Shown in pieces: positions 18,046-26,173 of a stretch of 64,000 nt of DNA. The stretch spans positions 976,410 to 1,040,409 of the forward strand of contig NZ_FOFR01000001.1 in the NCBI RefSeq assembly GCF_900110955.1, read 5' to 3'. Each line of letters opens with the position of its first letter. The first letter of the stretch is position 1. Both the position numbers and the translations under genes were made by a program. The notes beneath the pieces are model-generated. The model searched no databases. It had not been told where the DNA came from and saw nothing but the letters and a program-made list of their open reading frames with translations. The stretch comes from Lentzea xinjiangensis. Its GTDB lineage: Bacteria; Actinomycetota; Actinomycetes; Mycobacteriales; Pseudonocardiaceae.

Positions 18046-19209
18046 GTGAACCCGAGCTTCGGCACCTACCAGCTCGCCGAGGAGCACGAGGCGCTGCGAG
18101 AGGCCGTCCGCTCGCTCGCCGAGAAGGAGATCAAGCCGTTCGCGGCCGAGGTCGACGAGAACGAGCGCTTCCCGGTGGAGGCCCACAACGCCCTGGTCAA
18201 GTCCGGTTTCGCCGCCGTCCACGTGCCCGAGTCCTACGACGGCCAGGGCGCGGACTCCGTGGCCACCTGCATCGTCATCGAGGAGGTGGCCCGCGTCTGC
18301 GCGTCCTCCTCCCTGATCCCCGCGGTGAACAAGCTCGGCACGATGCCGATCCTGCTCTCGGCCTCCGAGGAGCTCAAACAGCTCGTCATGCCGTCCATCG
18401 CCGCGGGCGAGGCCATGGCGTCGTACGCGCTCTCCGAGCGCGAGGCAGGCTCCGACACCGCGTCCATGCGCACGCGCGCCGTCCTGGACGGCGACCACTG
18501 GGTGCTGAACGGCACCAAGTGCTGGATCACCAACGCCGGCGAGTCCTCCTGGTACACCGTCATGGCCGTGACGGACCCCAACGCGCCCAAGAAGTCCCAG
18601 GGCATCTCGGCGTTCGTGGTGCACAAGGACGACCCCGGCTTCTCGGTCGGCCCGAAGGAGCGCAAGCTCGGCATCAAGGGCTCTCCGACCCGCGAGATCT
18701 ACTTCGAGAACTGCACCATCCCGGAGAACCGCATCATCGGTGAGCCGGGCACGGGCCTGAAGACCGCTCTGAAGACGCTGGACCACACCCGCCCGACGAT
18801 CGGCGCGCAGGCCGTCGGCATCGCGCAGGGCGCCCTGGAAGCCGCGGTCGCGTACGTCAAGGACCGCAAGCAGTTCGGCAAGTCCATCTCGGACTTCCAG
18901 GGCGTGCAGTTCATGCTCGCCGACATGGCCATGAAGATCGAGGCCGCACGCCACATGGTCTACGTGGCCGCCGCCAAGGCCGAACGCGGCGAGCCGAACA
19001 TCGGCTTCATCACCGCCGCGGCCAAGTGCTTCGCGTCCGACGTGGCCATGGAGGTCACCACCGACGCCGTGCAGCTCTTCGGCGGGGCCGGGTACACGCG
19101 GGACTTCCCGGTGGAGCGGATGATGCGGGACGCGAAGATCACGCAGATCTACGAGGGCACCAACCAGATCCAGCGCGTCGTCATGTCGCGCGCCGTCCTG
19201 AACGGCTAG
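18046..19209 (+). CDS. Acyl-CoA dehydrogenase (FadE25-like)
   Basis: A 387-aa FAD-dependent dehydrogenase that puts a 2,3-double bond into acyl-CoA and passes electrons to ETF. It starts with GTG after GGGAGGT. Family blocks are clear: YALSEREAGSDTASM and KCWITNAG (FAD/substrate), QFGKSISDFQGVQFMLADM, and near the C-terminus QLFGGAGYTRDFPVERMMRD and ITQIYEGTNQIQR with the catalytic glutamate position of short/medium-chain enzymes. Its place after purE matches fadE25 (Rv3274c). Exact chain-length specificity cannot be read from sequence. Confidence 0.94.
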   Translation: MNPSFGTYQLAEEHEALREAVRSLAEKEIKPFAAEVDENERFPVEAHNALVKSGFAAVHVPESYDGQGADSVATCIVIEEVARVCASSSLIPAVNKLGTMPILLSASEELKQLVMPSIAAGEAMASYALSEREAGSDTASMRTRAVLDGDHWVLNGTKCWITNAGESSWYTVMAVTDPNAPKKSQGISAFVVHKDDPGFSVGPKERKLGIKGSPTREIYFENCTIPENRIIGEPGTGLKTALKTLDHTRPTIGAQAVGIAQGALEAAVAYVKDRKQFGKSISDFQGVQFMLADMAMKIEAARHMVYVAAAKAERGEPNIGFITAAAKCFASDVAMEVTTDAVQLFGGAGYTRDFPVERMMRDAKITQIYEGTNQIQRVVMSRAVLNG

Positions 19210-19220
19210 ACCTCAGCGAG

Positions 19221-19258
19221 GAAGGGGGGAGCCGGGGCACGCCCCGGCTCCCCCCTTC
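19221..19258. terminator. Strong bidirectional hairpin after acyl-CoA dehydrogenase
   Basis: A perfect 17-bp stem (19221-19237 with 19242-19258) and a CACG loop between two convergent genes, so it can stop transcription from both sides. Confidence 0.8.
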
Positions 19259-19271
19259 GCACGTCCTGGCT

Positions 19272-19628
19272 TCACGCCGCCACGCAGGTCCCCATCGACT
19301 CGCCGATCGCCGCCTTGGCCCCCAGCACGCAGGGCGAGTCCGGCGTCAACGACTTGTCGGAGGCCTGCTGCGCGAGCGCGATGGCGGCGTTCAGCATCCG
19401 CATGAGGTTGCCGCTGTCGCGGGCCGCCTGCACCGCCGCGTCACGCGCTTCCTCGGTGGTGCAGCTGATGTCCGTGCCTGCCGTGTCCTCCCGCGGCAGC
19501 CACAGGGCTTTGGTGCCCGCGGCGCAGGGCGTGATCTCCCACCGGGTGGGCTCCGCCGCGCCGGCAAGGGGAGGGGTGAGCACGGTGAAGCCGAGTGCGA
19601 GGGCTACAGCCACGAGGAAACGTCCCAT
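19272..19628 (-). CDS. Small secreted protein of unknown function
   Basis: A 118-aa protein beginning MGRFLVAVALALGFTVLTPP, a clear Sec signal peptide with cleavage after AGAA near residue 25. The mature part (about 93 aa) contains four cysteines (TPCAAG, ISCTTEE, SPCVLG, GTCVAA), enough for two disulfides, and is mostly helical. I start at ATG 19628; the frame is open further upstream but that extension has no secretion signal. No family recognised. It is convergent with the dehydrogenase. Confidence 0.7.
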   Translation of the reverse strand: MGRFLVAVALALGFTVLTPPLAGAAEPTRWEITPCAAGTKALWLPREDTAGTDISCTTEEARDAAVQAARDSGNLMRMLNAAIALAQQASDKSLTPDSPCVLGAKAAIGESMGTCVAA

Positions 19629-19993
19629 GCGCCCCAACGTAACCACAGATTCCGACCCCTTCCGGGGGAACCGGTTCCACGGCCGGTGACTACGCTCCGC
19701 CAACCTCAAGCCGGGTGGAGGGCCATCGGCAGGACGACCACTGTGGACTCTTCCCACCGGGGCCGCGTGGCCGAAGCAGATCGCGGTGGTCGCGGACCCG
19801 TCGGCGAAGACGGCTGGGGCGGAGGCCGCGAGAGCGCGCCGGACGGTGAACCCCAGCGCGCTCTCGCGGGACGTGCCGCGTTCGACCTCGCGGACCCGCG
19901 CCTCGGCGGCGGCGTGCGGGGTTCGGCCGTACCTGCTCATGATCGACGTCTCGTCGTCGCCCACACCCTGCCGTCCTCACCCCGCCGAACGGG
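19629..19993. other. 365-bp region with no convincing gene
   Basis: Between the small secreted protein and the AHSA1 gene. On the minus strand a frame from an ATG near 19940 (SRYGRTPHAAAEARVREVER) keeps a coding-like GC third position for about 60 codons and then loses it, so it may be the remnant of a lost gene. I recognise no family and no ribosome-binding site, and I do not call it as a CDS. Confidence 0.3.
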
Positions 19994-20473
19994 TCACAGC
20001 GTCGCCAGGACCTCGCCCAGCCGCTCGTAGCTGCGCCCGGCGCCGTCGGCCATCCCGGTGGCCAGCACCGCGTCCCTGGCCTCCTGCGAGACCAGGCGCA
20101 TCGTCGACGTCATCGTGGTCCGCCCGTCCTCCTCGACGAACGACACGGTCGTGATCGCCGGCGGGTTGTCCTCGAAGTGCTCGGTGTTCGCGATGCGCGA
20201 GTGAGGCGTGACCTCGGTGTACTCGCCGTGCATCTCGAAGGCGCCTGAGCCGTCCGGCTGCGCCCAGCCGTACCGCCACTTGCCGCCCACGCGCAGGTCG
20301 ACCTCGCAGATCGGCATCTCCCAGCCGTCGGGTCCGAGCAGCCAGCGCCTGAGCAGCGCGGGCTCGGTGAACGCCTTCCACACGAGCGCCGCGGGAGCGT
20401 CGAAGGTGCGGGACATCGCGATCTCGGTGTCGGACGGGAGCGTCACGACGGTGCCGAACTTGGTGGTGGTCAT
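19994..20473 (-). CDS. SRPBCC/AHSA1-family protein
   Basis: A 159-aa START-like fold protein. It opens with IAMSRTFDAPAALVWKAFTEPALLRRWLLGPDGW, the AHSA1 beginning, and continues through RVGGKWRYGW, FEMHGEYTEVTPHSRI and MTSTMRLVSQEARDAVLATGM, which line the ligand cavity in this family. The ligand is unknown. It overlaps the ArsR regulator by 4 nt, a very common ArsR-SRPBCC pairing in actinobacteria, where the regulator controls its own operon. Confidence 0.9.
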   Translation of the reverse strand: MTTTKFGTVVTLPSDTEIAMSRTFDAPAALVWKAFTEPALLRRWLLGPDGWEMPICEVDLRVGGKWRYGWAQPDGSGAFEMHGEYTEVTPHSRIANTEHFEDNPPAITTVSFVEEDGRTTMTSTMRLVSQEARDAVLATGMADGAGRSYERLGEVLATL

Positions 20474-20796
20474 TGCTCTGTCTCCTTCATCTCGGTCAAG
20501 AGCGCGTCCAGGCGTGCGTAGCTCGCATCCCAGAAGCGGCGGTAGTTCTCAGCCCACACGGCGACCTCCTTCAGCGGTGTCGCGTCGAGCTGGCAGGGTC
20601 GCCACTGGGCCTCCCTGCCACGGGTGATCAGACCTGCCTTCTCCAGCACGCGCAGGTGTTTGGAGATCGCCGGGCCGCTGATGTCGAACGGCTCGGAGAG
20701 CTCCTTCACCGTCGCCGGACCCTCGGTGAGCCGCGCGAGGATCGCCCGGCGCGTCGGATCCGCCAGTGCGGCGAAGGTGGCGCTCAGCTGGTCCAT
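20470..20796 (-). CDS. ArsR-family transcriptional regulator
   Basis: A 108-aa winged-helix repressor: LADPTRRAILARLTEGPATVKELSEPFDISGPAISKHLRVLEKAGLI is the complete ArsR helix-turn-helix, and the wing is RGREAQWRPCQL. There is no CxC metal site; the single cysteine is in the wing, so metal sensing is unlikely, as in other ArsR/AHSA1 pairs. The C-terminal helix (WAENYRRFWDASYARLDALL) makes the dimer. Its ATG lies 8 bp from the first of two operator-like repeats, so strong autoregulation is expected. Confidence 0.93.
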   Translation of the reverse strand: MDQLSATFAALADPTRRAILARLTEGPATVKELSEPFDISGPAISKHLRVLEKAGLITRGREAQWRPCQLDATPLKEVAVWAENYRRFWDASYARLDALLTEMKETEQ

Positions 20797-20804
20797 CTCT
20801 TACC

Positions 20805-20834
20805 TAACCGATCGGTTATCTAACCTCTGGGTTA
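20805..20834. promoter_or_regulatory. Tandem TAACC-N4-GGTTA operators upstream of arsR
   Basis: Two inverted repeats of identical design, TAACCGATCGGTTA (20805-20818, a perfect palindrome) and TAACCTCTGGGTTA (20821-20834), start 16 bp apart, about one and a half helical turns. The first ends 8 bp before the arsR start codon. The AT-rich arms stand out against the GC-rich surroundings. Binding by the adjacent ArsR protein is inferred from position. Confidence 0.75.
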
Positions 20835-20904
20835 AGTAAGCCGCATCGGCGTGCCGGTGTCAACCCCGGGCAACCAGGAAGGCGGCGTGTTCCGTCCTCA
20901 CCGC

Positions 20905-21666
20905 ATGAGCCACCGACTTCTCGTCGTCGCCGTCGCCGTCGCCCTGCTGGCCGCCGCGTGCGGGACCACGCCCTCGGGAGGAGGGGGTGAGGTGGTGGGC
21001 AAGACGTTCCACTCCACGTCCGTCACCGAGCAGGGCGCGCCGCGGGCCCTCGTCGAGGGCACCTCGGTGGAGCTGAGGTTCACCGACGACGGACGGCTGC
21101 TCGCGCGGGCCGGCTGCAACCAGATGCAGGGCCCCGTCTCGCTCGACGGCGGCAAGCTCGCGGTGACCGATCTCAGCGTGACCGCGATGGGCTGTCCCAG
21201 GCCCGAGCTGCACGCGCAGGACGACTGGCTCGCGGGGCTCCTCGGCGCCGGCCCGTCCTGGCGCGTGGACGGCACGACCCTCGTGGTCACCGGTTCGGGC
21301 GCGGAGATCGTGCTGGCGCGGGAGGTGCCCGCCGCGCTGGAGGGCGGCGCGTGGACGGTCGACACGCTGATCACCGGTGACGCGGCGTCCTCGGTGCCGG
21401 GCGGAGTCGTCGCGACGCTGGTGTTCGGGCCGGACCGGGTCGAGGTGTCGGCCGGGTGCAACGCGGGCACGGCGCAGTACCGCAAGTCCGGGCAGACGCT
21501 CACGTTCGAGCGGGTCGTCCTCACGGACAAGGCGTGCGGTCCGGACGAGATGGCCGTCGAGAAGGCGGTGACCGATGCGCTCAGCGGCCAGGTCGAGTAC
21601 GAAGTGGACGGTCAGGCGCTGAGGCTCACGAACGCCTCGGGCGCGGGCGTCGGGCTCCGCAAGTAG
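20905..21666 (+). CDS. META-domain (HslJ-like) lipoprotein
   Basis: A 253-aa lipoprotein. I start it at ATG 20905, which yields MSHRLLVVAVAVALLAAACG with a lipobox ending LAAAC, so Cys18 would be lipidated and the protein held at the outer face of the membrane. The mature part contains two META/HslJ repeats: KTFHSTSV...ARAGCNQMQGPVSLDGGKL...TAMGCPRPE and GAWTVDTL...VSAGCNAGTAQYRKSGQTL...TDKACGPDE. Each has the paired cysteine pattern of the fold (GCN...GC/AC). HslJ proteins are linked to novobiocin resistance and heat shock in E. coli, but here the role is unknown. Confidence 0.9.
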   Translation: MSHRLLVVAVAVALLAAACGTTPSGGGGEVVGKTFHSTSVTEQGAPRALVEGTSVELRFTDDGRLLARAGCNQMQGPVSLDGGKLAVTDLSVTAMGCPRPELHAQDDWLAGLLGAGPSWRVDGTTLVVTGSGAEIVLAREVPAALEGGAWTVDTLITGDAASSVPGGVVATLVFGPDRVEVSAGCNAGTAQYRKSGQTLTFERVVLTDKACGPDEMAVEKAVTDALSGQVEYEVDGQALRLTNASGAGVGLRK

Positions 21667-21670
21667 CGAC

Positions 21671-21703
21671 GGGCCGGGGTCGCGGTGAACGCGACCCCGG
21701 CCC
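21671..21703. terminator. Bidirectional hairpin between convergent genes
   Basis: A perfect 14-bp stem (21671-21684 with 21690-21703) and a GTGAA loop between the META lipoprotein gene and the converging small gene of the ALF locus. Confidence 0.75.
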
Positions 21704-21712
21704 GCGCGTCGA

Positions 21713-21958
21713 TCAGGACTTCCGCGCCGCGGCTACCCGCCGGGCCTGGACCTCTTCGAAGCCCACGCCCTGCTCCTCGCCGATCGGCACGGCCTTCCAG
21801 TGCTCACGCCCGGACTCGATGCGGTACAACGCGTCCGACCGCTCCCACCGCAGCGCGGTGGAGAAGAACTCCTCCGTCTCGCCACCCACGCGCACGACGA
21901 AGAACGGGTCCTCCGCCGGGTGCGCGTCCGTGACGATCGCGAAGTACCGGTAGCTCAT
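21713..21958 (-). CDS. Putative immunity protein of the ALF/RelA-like toxin
   Basis: An 81-aa protein (MSYRYFAIVTDAHPAEDPFFVVRV...), alpha/beta in character with a basic C-terminal tail. I recognise no named family. It begins 11 nt after the stop of the giant ALF-repeat toxin gene, in the same direction, and no signal peptide is present, so it stays in the cytoplasm. A short cytoplasmic protein coded directly behind a secreted toxin is the expected form of an immunity gene. The role is inferred only from position and size. Confidence 0.6.
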   Translation of the reverse strand: MSYRYFAIVTDAHPAEDPFFVVRVGGETEEFFSTALRWERSDALYRIESGREHWKAVPIGEEQGVGFEEVQARRVAAARKS

Positions 21959-21969
21959 GGAAGTCCAAT

Positions 21970-24900
21970 CTACTGGCCGAACTCGGGAATCCGCACGGCC
22001 CCGGTCGGGAACGGCACGTCGGCGAAGATGAGCTCGGCCTGCGCGATGGCGTGGTCGATCTCCAGCTGGGTCGTGCCGGGCACGCGGTGCAGCTCGTACC
22101 ACGGGTGCTCGACCGTCTTGGCGGCCAGGCTCTTCGGCGTGTGGAACTGGAACTCGAAGACCTGACCGGTCGCCGGGTCCTTCCAGACGCTGTTGATCCC
22201 GCGGTACTTGTCGACGTACCTGTTCTGCAGCCAGGAGTTCTTGACCTCGAGCTTCACGAACCCCTTGGCCTCCAGGGCGGCGATGCCCCGTTCGACGGCG
22301 GCGACGTAGGCGGCGTCGTCGGCCACCATCGTGTACCGGACGGCGTCCTTGACGTCGCCGAGCACGGCGCCGATGTCCGGGTTCTTGGTCAGCTTGTCGA
22401 CGACCTTGCGCTTGAGCGAGTCGGCGCCCTTGACGCTGTGCGCGAGGCCCTCCAGGTCCACGCTGGGGAGGTCGTTCCTGATCCTCCCCACCACGTCCTG
22501 CAACCGCGGGGTGATCCTGGACTCCGCGTCGACCGCCTTGGCGCGGAACGCGTCGACGGCGTCGTTGTGGACCTTCTCCAGCCTGAGCGTCTGGCCGAAC
22601 TCCTCCATCGTCCAGACGCCGTCCTTGACGACGCCCTTCGGCGGGGTGAGCGGCTTGGGCGGCGGGAGCTTGTCCATCTGCTCGAACCTGAACGTCGCGT
22701 TCTCGAGCCTCGCCACGCCGTTCTCGATGGTCAGCTTGAGCTCGAGACCGTTCTTCGGCTCGATGCGGGCGATCGCGCCCTCCAGCCGGGAGAGGTCGCC
22801 CTCGGCCCGCAACGTGATCGACTCCAGCCGGTAGAGCCTGCCGTCGATCACCGTGACCGCGCCGTCCAGCTTGGCGACGCCGTTCTCCACCCGCACGGAC
22901 AGGTTGATGATCTCGCCCATGTCGCCGGGCAGCTTGCTCGGCAACGGGATGTCGTCCGCGAGCTTCACGACGAAGCTGGTGAACTTGCCGAGACCGCCGG
23001 CGAGAGCCGCCGTCGTCTTGGTGATCCCCGCGGCGACGACGCCGATCGCCTTGGACAGAGCGCCACCGCTGCCGCCGAGCGGGGTGGTCACCGCGACCGC
23101 CACGACGTCGAACGTGATCAGCCCGAACGCCTTGCCCGGGTTGTCGTGCCAGACGTCGAGGTGGATCAGCTTGTACGGGTTCTCGGTGAGGTCCTTGATC
23201 CCCGCCCAGATCTCGGCGCACGCCGGGGTGGCCGCCTGGACCTTGGCCTGCACGCCGCACTCGGCGAGCTTCACGATGCCGTTCCAGGTGTTCACCGCGC
23301 CCTCGGCGAAACCGTGCGCGGCCTCGATCGCGAAGTTCTGGATCTTCTTCGAGGCGTCCGCGAACCTGGTGCAGGCGTCCGCGTCGCCGCCGTGGCAGAG
23401 GATGGCGTCCCTGGCGTAGTCGCCGGCGGCGTCGAGACCCCTGCCGATCGCGTCACCGGTCTTGCGCAGCAGCTCCTGGCACGCGGGCAGCGACGTGTTG
23501 ATCTTGCACGAGAGCACGCCGGCGGCGCCGGCCTTGAACTCGGCGTTGAGCTCGTCCTCCTTGCGCTGCGCCTGGTCCCTCGCGAGCTGCCGCGCCTCCT
23601 CCGCCCGCTTCTTCGCGTCGAGGAACTGGTCGAGGTGGGTGCCGACCTGGTCGGCGAACGCGTGGATCGCGGCCGTGGCCTTGATCGCCCACTGGTGGAT
23701 CGCCTCGGCGGCGGCCGCCGCCTGGCCCGCGGACTGCGCGGCGCTCGACGCGACCGCGGCGGCGTTGCCCGCGCCGACGGCGTCGGACCGGGCCGACGAC
23801 GCGTGCTGCGCCGCCGAGGTGGCTGCGGAGTGCGCGCCCGCCGCGTGCTGGGCGGCCTCGTTCGCCGCGTTGTGCGCGGCGACCGCGTGCTGCGCGGCCT
23901 CGTTCGCCGAGTGCGCGGCACGGGCCGCGGCCTCGTACGCGGGCTTGACGTCGGCGATGGCCCGGTCGGCCGCCTGCTGCGCCGCCGTGGCCGCGCGAGC
24001 CGCCTCCTCCGCCTTCTCCCGCGCGGAACGGGACTGCTCCTCACCGATCAGCAACGCCCTGGCGGCCGTCTCCAGCGCCCGCCGCGCGTCACCGTTTATC
24101 CCCGCGTAGGGCCGGGCGATCACCTCGGCCATCCGCGCCGGGTCGATGATCATCGACGCGGACGCGGCGGCAGCGGCGGACGCCCTGTCGGCGATGGACG
24201 ACTGCCACACCGCCGCGTTGGCCTCGGCGACGGTGGCCTCCGCCTCGAACCGGGTCTGGTCCGCGGACGCCTGCGTCGCGATGGCGACGTTGGCGGCGTC
24301 GATCGCGAGCCGGTTCGCCTCGTCGGCGGCCCGGCGCGCGGTCACGGCCTCCTGGTCGGCACGGGTTGCGGCCGCACGGGCCGTGCGGGCGGCTGAGGCC
24401 GCGCGCTGGGCTTCCGCGTTCGCCGCCGAGGCGGCGGCACGGGCACGTCCGGCCCACGCCTCGGCGGCGTTGGCGTCGGCACGGGCCCTGCCCGCCGCCT
24501 CGGCGATGTCCTTCGTCGCCTCGTCGGCGTCCTTGCCCTGCTTGATCGCCTCTTCCCTGGCGGTCCGCAGCGCGCCCTCGACCTGCTCGGCGAAGGTGAC
24601 CTTGCCGAAGCAGACCGAGGTGGCCGTCTTGAGCTCACGCCCGGTCGCCGCCGCGGCGTCGATCGCCGCCTGCTCCCGCACGCTCGCGGCGACCGCGTCG
24701 CCGTGCGCCTTGACCGCCGACTGCGCCTTGCTGACCGCGTTCGACGCGGCCGACTGCGCGGTGAGCCGGTGGTTGCGCGCGTTGACCGCGTGCTGGCGAG
24801 CCCTGGCGGCCGCGTTCTGCGCGGCCACCTTCTGCTGGGCCGCCCGGTCCCGCGACCCGATCGCGATCTCCTGCTGCTTGCGCGCCGCCTCCGCGAGGCT

Positions 24901-26169
24901 CGCGGCCTGCAACGCCTGCCGCTCGGCCTCCTCGCGGTACTTCCTGGCGTTGTCGGCGTGCTCCTGCGCACCGGCGTTCGCGTCCAGCGCGCGGCTGTCC
25001 GCGAGAGTGGCCTCGGTGGCGTGCTGCGCGGTCTCCGCCGCCTTCGCCGCCGCCTCGACCGCACCACCGATCGCGATGGTGACCTTGGCCCAGTCCAGGC
25101 CGTTGGTCATGCCGGTGTCGATCAGCCGCACGGCCGCGTTCTGGGCCTGCGCGGTCGCTTCCGCCGCGCTGAGCGACGCCCTGGCGCCGGACTCGGCGTA
25201 CCGGGTGGCCTCGGCGCGCAGCGCGTCGAGGTCGGCGTTGCGGCCCTTCTGCCCGTGCGCCCTGCCGGGCTTGTCCTCCTGCAGGATCTGGTCGGCGCGG
25301 TGGGCGGCCTTGGCAGCCATGTTCATGGCCATCGTGCCGTCGTCGAGCGCCTTGACCGCGGTGATGTTGGACCGCAGGATCTCCGCCCGCGCGTTCGCGG
25401 CCGCCTCGCTGCGCCGGGCGAGCGCGGTGAGCTCGGTGATCGCGTTGTTGCGGTCGGCCAGCGCCTGCTCGATGGTCGCCTTGAACGCGGCGTCACGCCG
25501 GTTCGCCTCGGCGTAGCCGGTCAGGTAGAACTCGCGGATCAGGGCGTAGTCGCCGCGGATCAGCAACGCCTCGCCCTCGAGCTTCACCTGCGGTCCGCCG
25601 TGGTCGACCATGTCGCGGACACGGGCGATGACGCGGTCCCGTTCGGCCTTGTCGTCCTCGGCCTGCTGCTTGTCCTGCTTCAACGCGATCTCGTAGCCGT
25701 ACGCCACGAAGTCCCTGATCGCCTGGTCGCCCGCGGTCAGCGCGGCCTGCGCGCCCGCCTTGACGTTCGGGCCGCCGGTGCGCGCCCACTCCTCGACCTT
25801 GCGGCGGTTCTCCGCCGCCTCGGCGCGCTTGCGCTCCGCCGCCTTGGCCCTCGCCTCGGTCTCACCGTGGTCGAGGAACCAGATCAGCCTCTCCTTGGTG
25901 CCGGCGGCGAGGGCGGCCGCGGCCGCGTCGCGGACCTCGACGTCCTCGGCGTGGTCGGCGATGTCCCGCACGAGCTGCCGGTAGAACTCGTGCTCCTCGT
26001 CCACCGGCTCGGTCGCCGGGGACTGCTGCTGGAGCACCGGTGCGGGCCGCTGTGCGGCGGCGTTGGCGGGAAGGTTCCCGCCCGCCAGTGCCAGCAGCAC
26101 CGAGATGATGACGGCCGCGATCGACCGGCGCCGCCACGTGGTGGCGGCGCTGGGTTGTCTTGTGCGCAT
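21970..26169 (-). CDS. Secreted giant ALF-repeat protein with RelA/SpoT-like C-terminal toxin domain
   Basis: About 1,399 aa from ATG 26169 (a GTG 24 nt earlier is possible; residue numbers here count from that GTG). A signal peptide (RRRSIAAVIISVLLALAGG) precedes ALF repeats near residues 75-240 (VRDAAAAALAAGTKERLIWFL; ALTAGDQAIRDFVAYGYEIA). A long Ala-rich helical stalk runs to about 930, then a segment with several cysteines, a hydrophobic stretch (~1050-1110) and the tip. The last ~155 residues match RelA/SpoT synthetase logic: VKGADSLKRK, DAVRYTMV (D1283, R1286), KYRGINS (Y1330), FEFQFHT (E1347, Q1349) and EHPWYELHR. Those enzymes transfer pyrophosphate from ATP to GDP/GTP, or to AMP/ADP/ATP in the toxin Tas1. 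I infer a secreted toxin; the activity is unproven. Confidence 0.8.
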   Translation of the reverse strand: MRTRQPSAATTWRRRSIAAVIISVLLALAGGNLPANAAAQRPAPVLQQQSPATEPVDEEHEFYRQLVRDIADHAEDVEVRDAAAAALAAGTKERLIWFLDHGETEARAKAAERKRAEAAENRRKVEEWARTGGPNVKAGAQAALTAGDQAIRDFVAYGYEIALKQDKQQAEDDKAERDRVIARVRDMVDHGGPQVKLEGEALLIRGDYALIREFYLTGYAEANRRDAAFKATIEQALADRNNAITELTALARRSEAAANARAEILRSNITAVKALDDGTMAMNMAAKAAHRADQILQEDKPGRAHGQKGRNADLDALRAEATRYAESGARASLSAAEATAQAQNAAVRLIDTGMTNGLDWAKVTIAIGGAVEAAAKAAETAQHATEATLADSRALDANAGAQEHADNARKYREEAERQALQAASLAEAARKQQEIAIGSRDRAAQQKVAAQNAAARARQHAVNARNHRLTAQSAASNAVSKAQSAVKAHGDAVAASVREQAAIDAAAATGRELKTATSVCFGKVTFAEQVEGALRTAREEAIKQGKDADEATKDIAEAAGRARADANAAEAWAGRARAAASAANAEAQRAASAARTARAAATRADQEAVTARRAADEANRLAIDAANVAIATQASADQTRFEAEATVAEANAAVWQSSIADRASAAAAASASMIIDPARMAEVIARPYAGINGDARRALETAARALLIGEEQSRSAREKAEEAARAATAAQQAADRAIADVKPAYEAAARAAHSANEAAQHAVAAHNAANEAAQHAAGAHSAATSAAQHASSARSDAVGAGNAAAVASSAAQSAGQAAAAAEAIHQWAIKATAAIHAFADQVGTHLDQFLDAKKRAEEARQLARDQAQRKEDELNAEFKAGAAGVLSCKINTSLPACQELLRKTGDAIGRGLDAAGDYARDAILCHGGDADACTRFADASKKIQNFAIEAAHGFAEGAVNTWNGIVKLAECGVQAKVQAATPACAEIWAGIKDLTENPYKLIHLDVWHDNPGKAFGLITFDVVAVAVTTPLGGSGGALSKAIGVVAAGITKTTAALAGGLGKFTSFVVKLADDIPLPSKLPGDMGEIINLSVRVENGVAKLDGAVTVIDGRLYRLESITLRAEGDLSRLEGAIARIEPKNGLELKLTIENGVARLENATFRFEQMDKLPPPKPLTPPKGVVKDGVWTMEEFGQTLRLEKVHNDAVDAFRAKAVDAESRITPRLQDVVGRIRNDLPSVDLEGLAHSVKGADSLKRKVVDKLTKNPDIGAVLGDVKDAVRYTMVADDAAYVAAVERGIAALEAKGFVKLEVKNSWLQNRYVDKYRGINSVWKDPATGQVFEFQFHTPKSLAAKTVEHPWYELHRVPGTTQLEIDHAIAQAELIFADVPFPTGAVRIPEFGQ

Positions 26170-26173
26170 CGTG

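Noticed and set aside
22051..24396. 781-aa plus-strand open frame opposite the giant ALF gene
   Set aside because: Codon usage and repetitive Arg/Gly/Leu composition are those of an antisense shadow; the opposite strand has a signal peptide, ALF repeats and a recognisable C-terminal domain.
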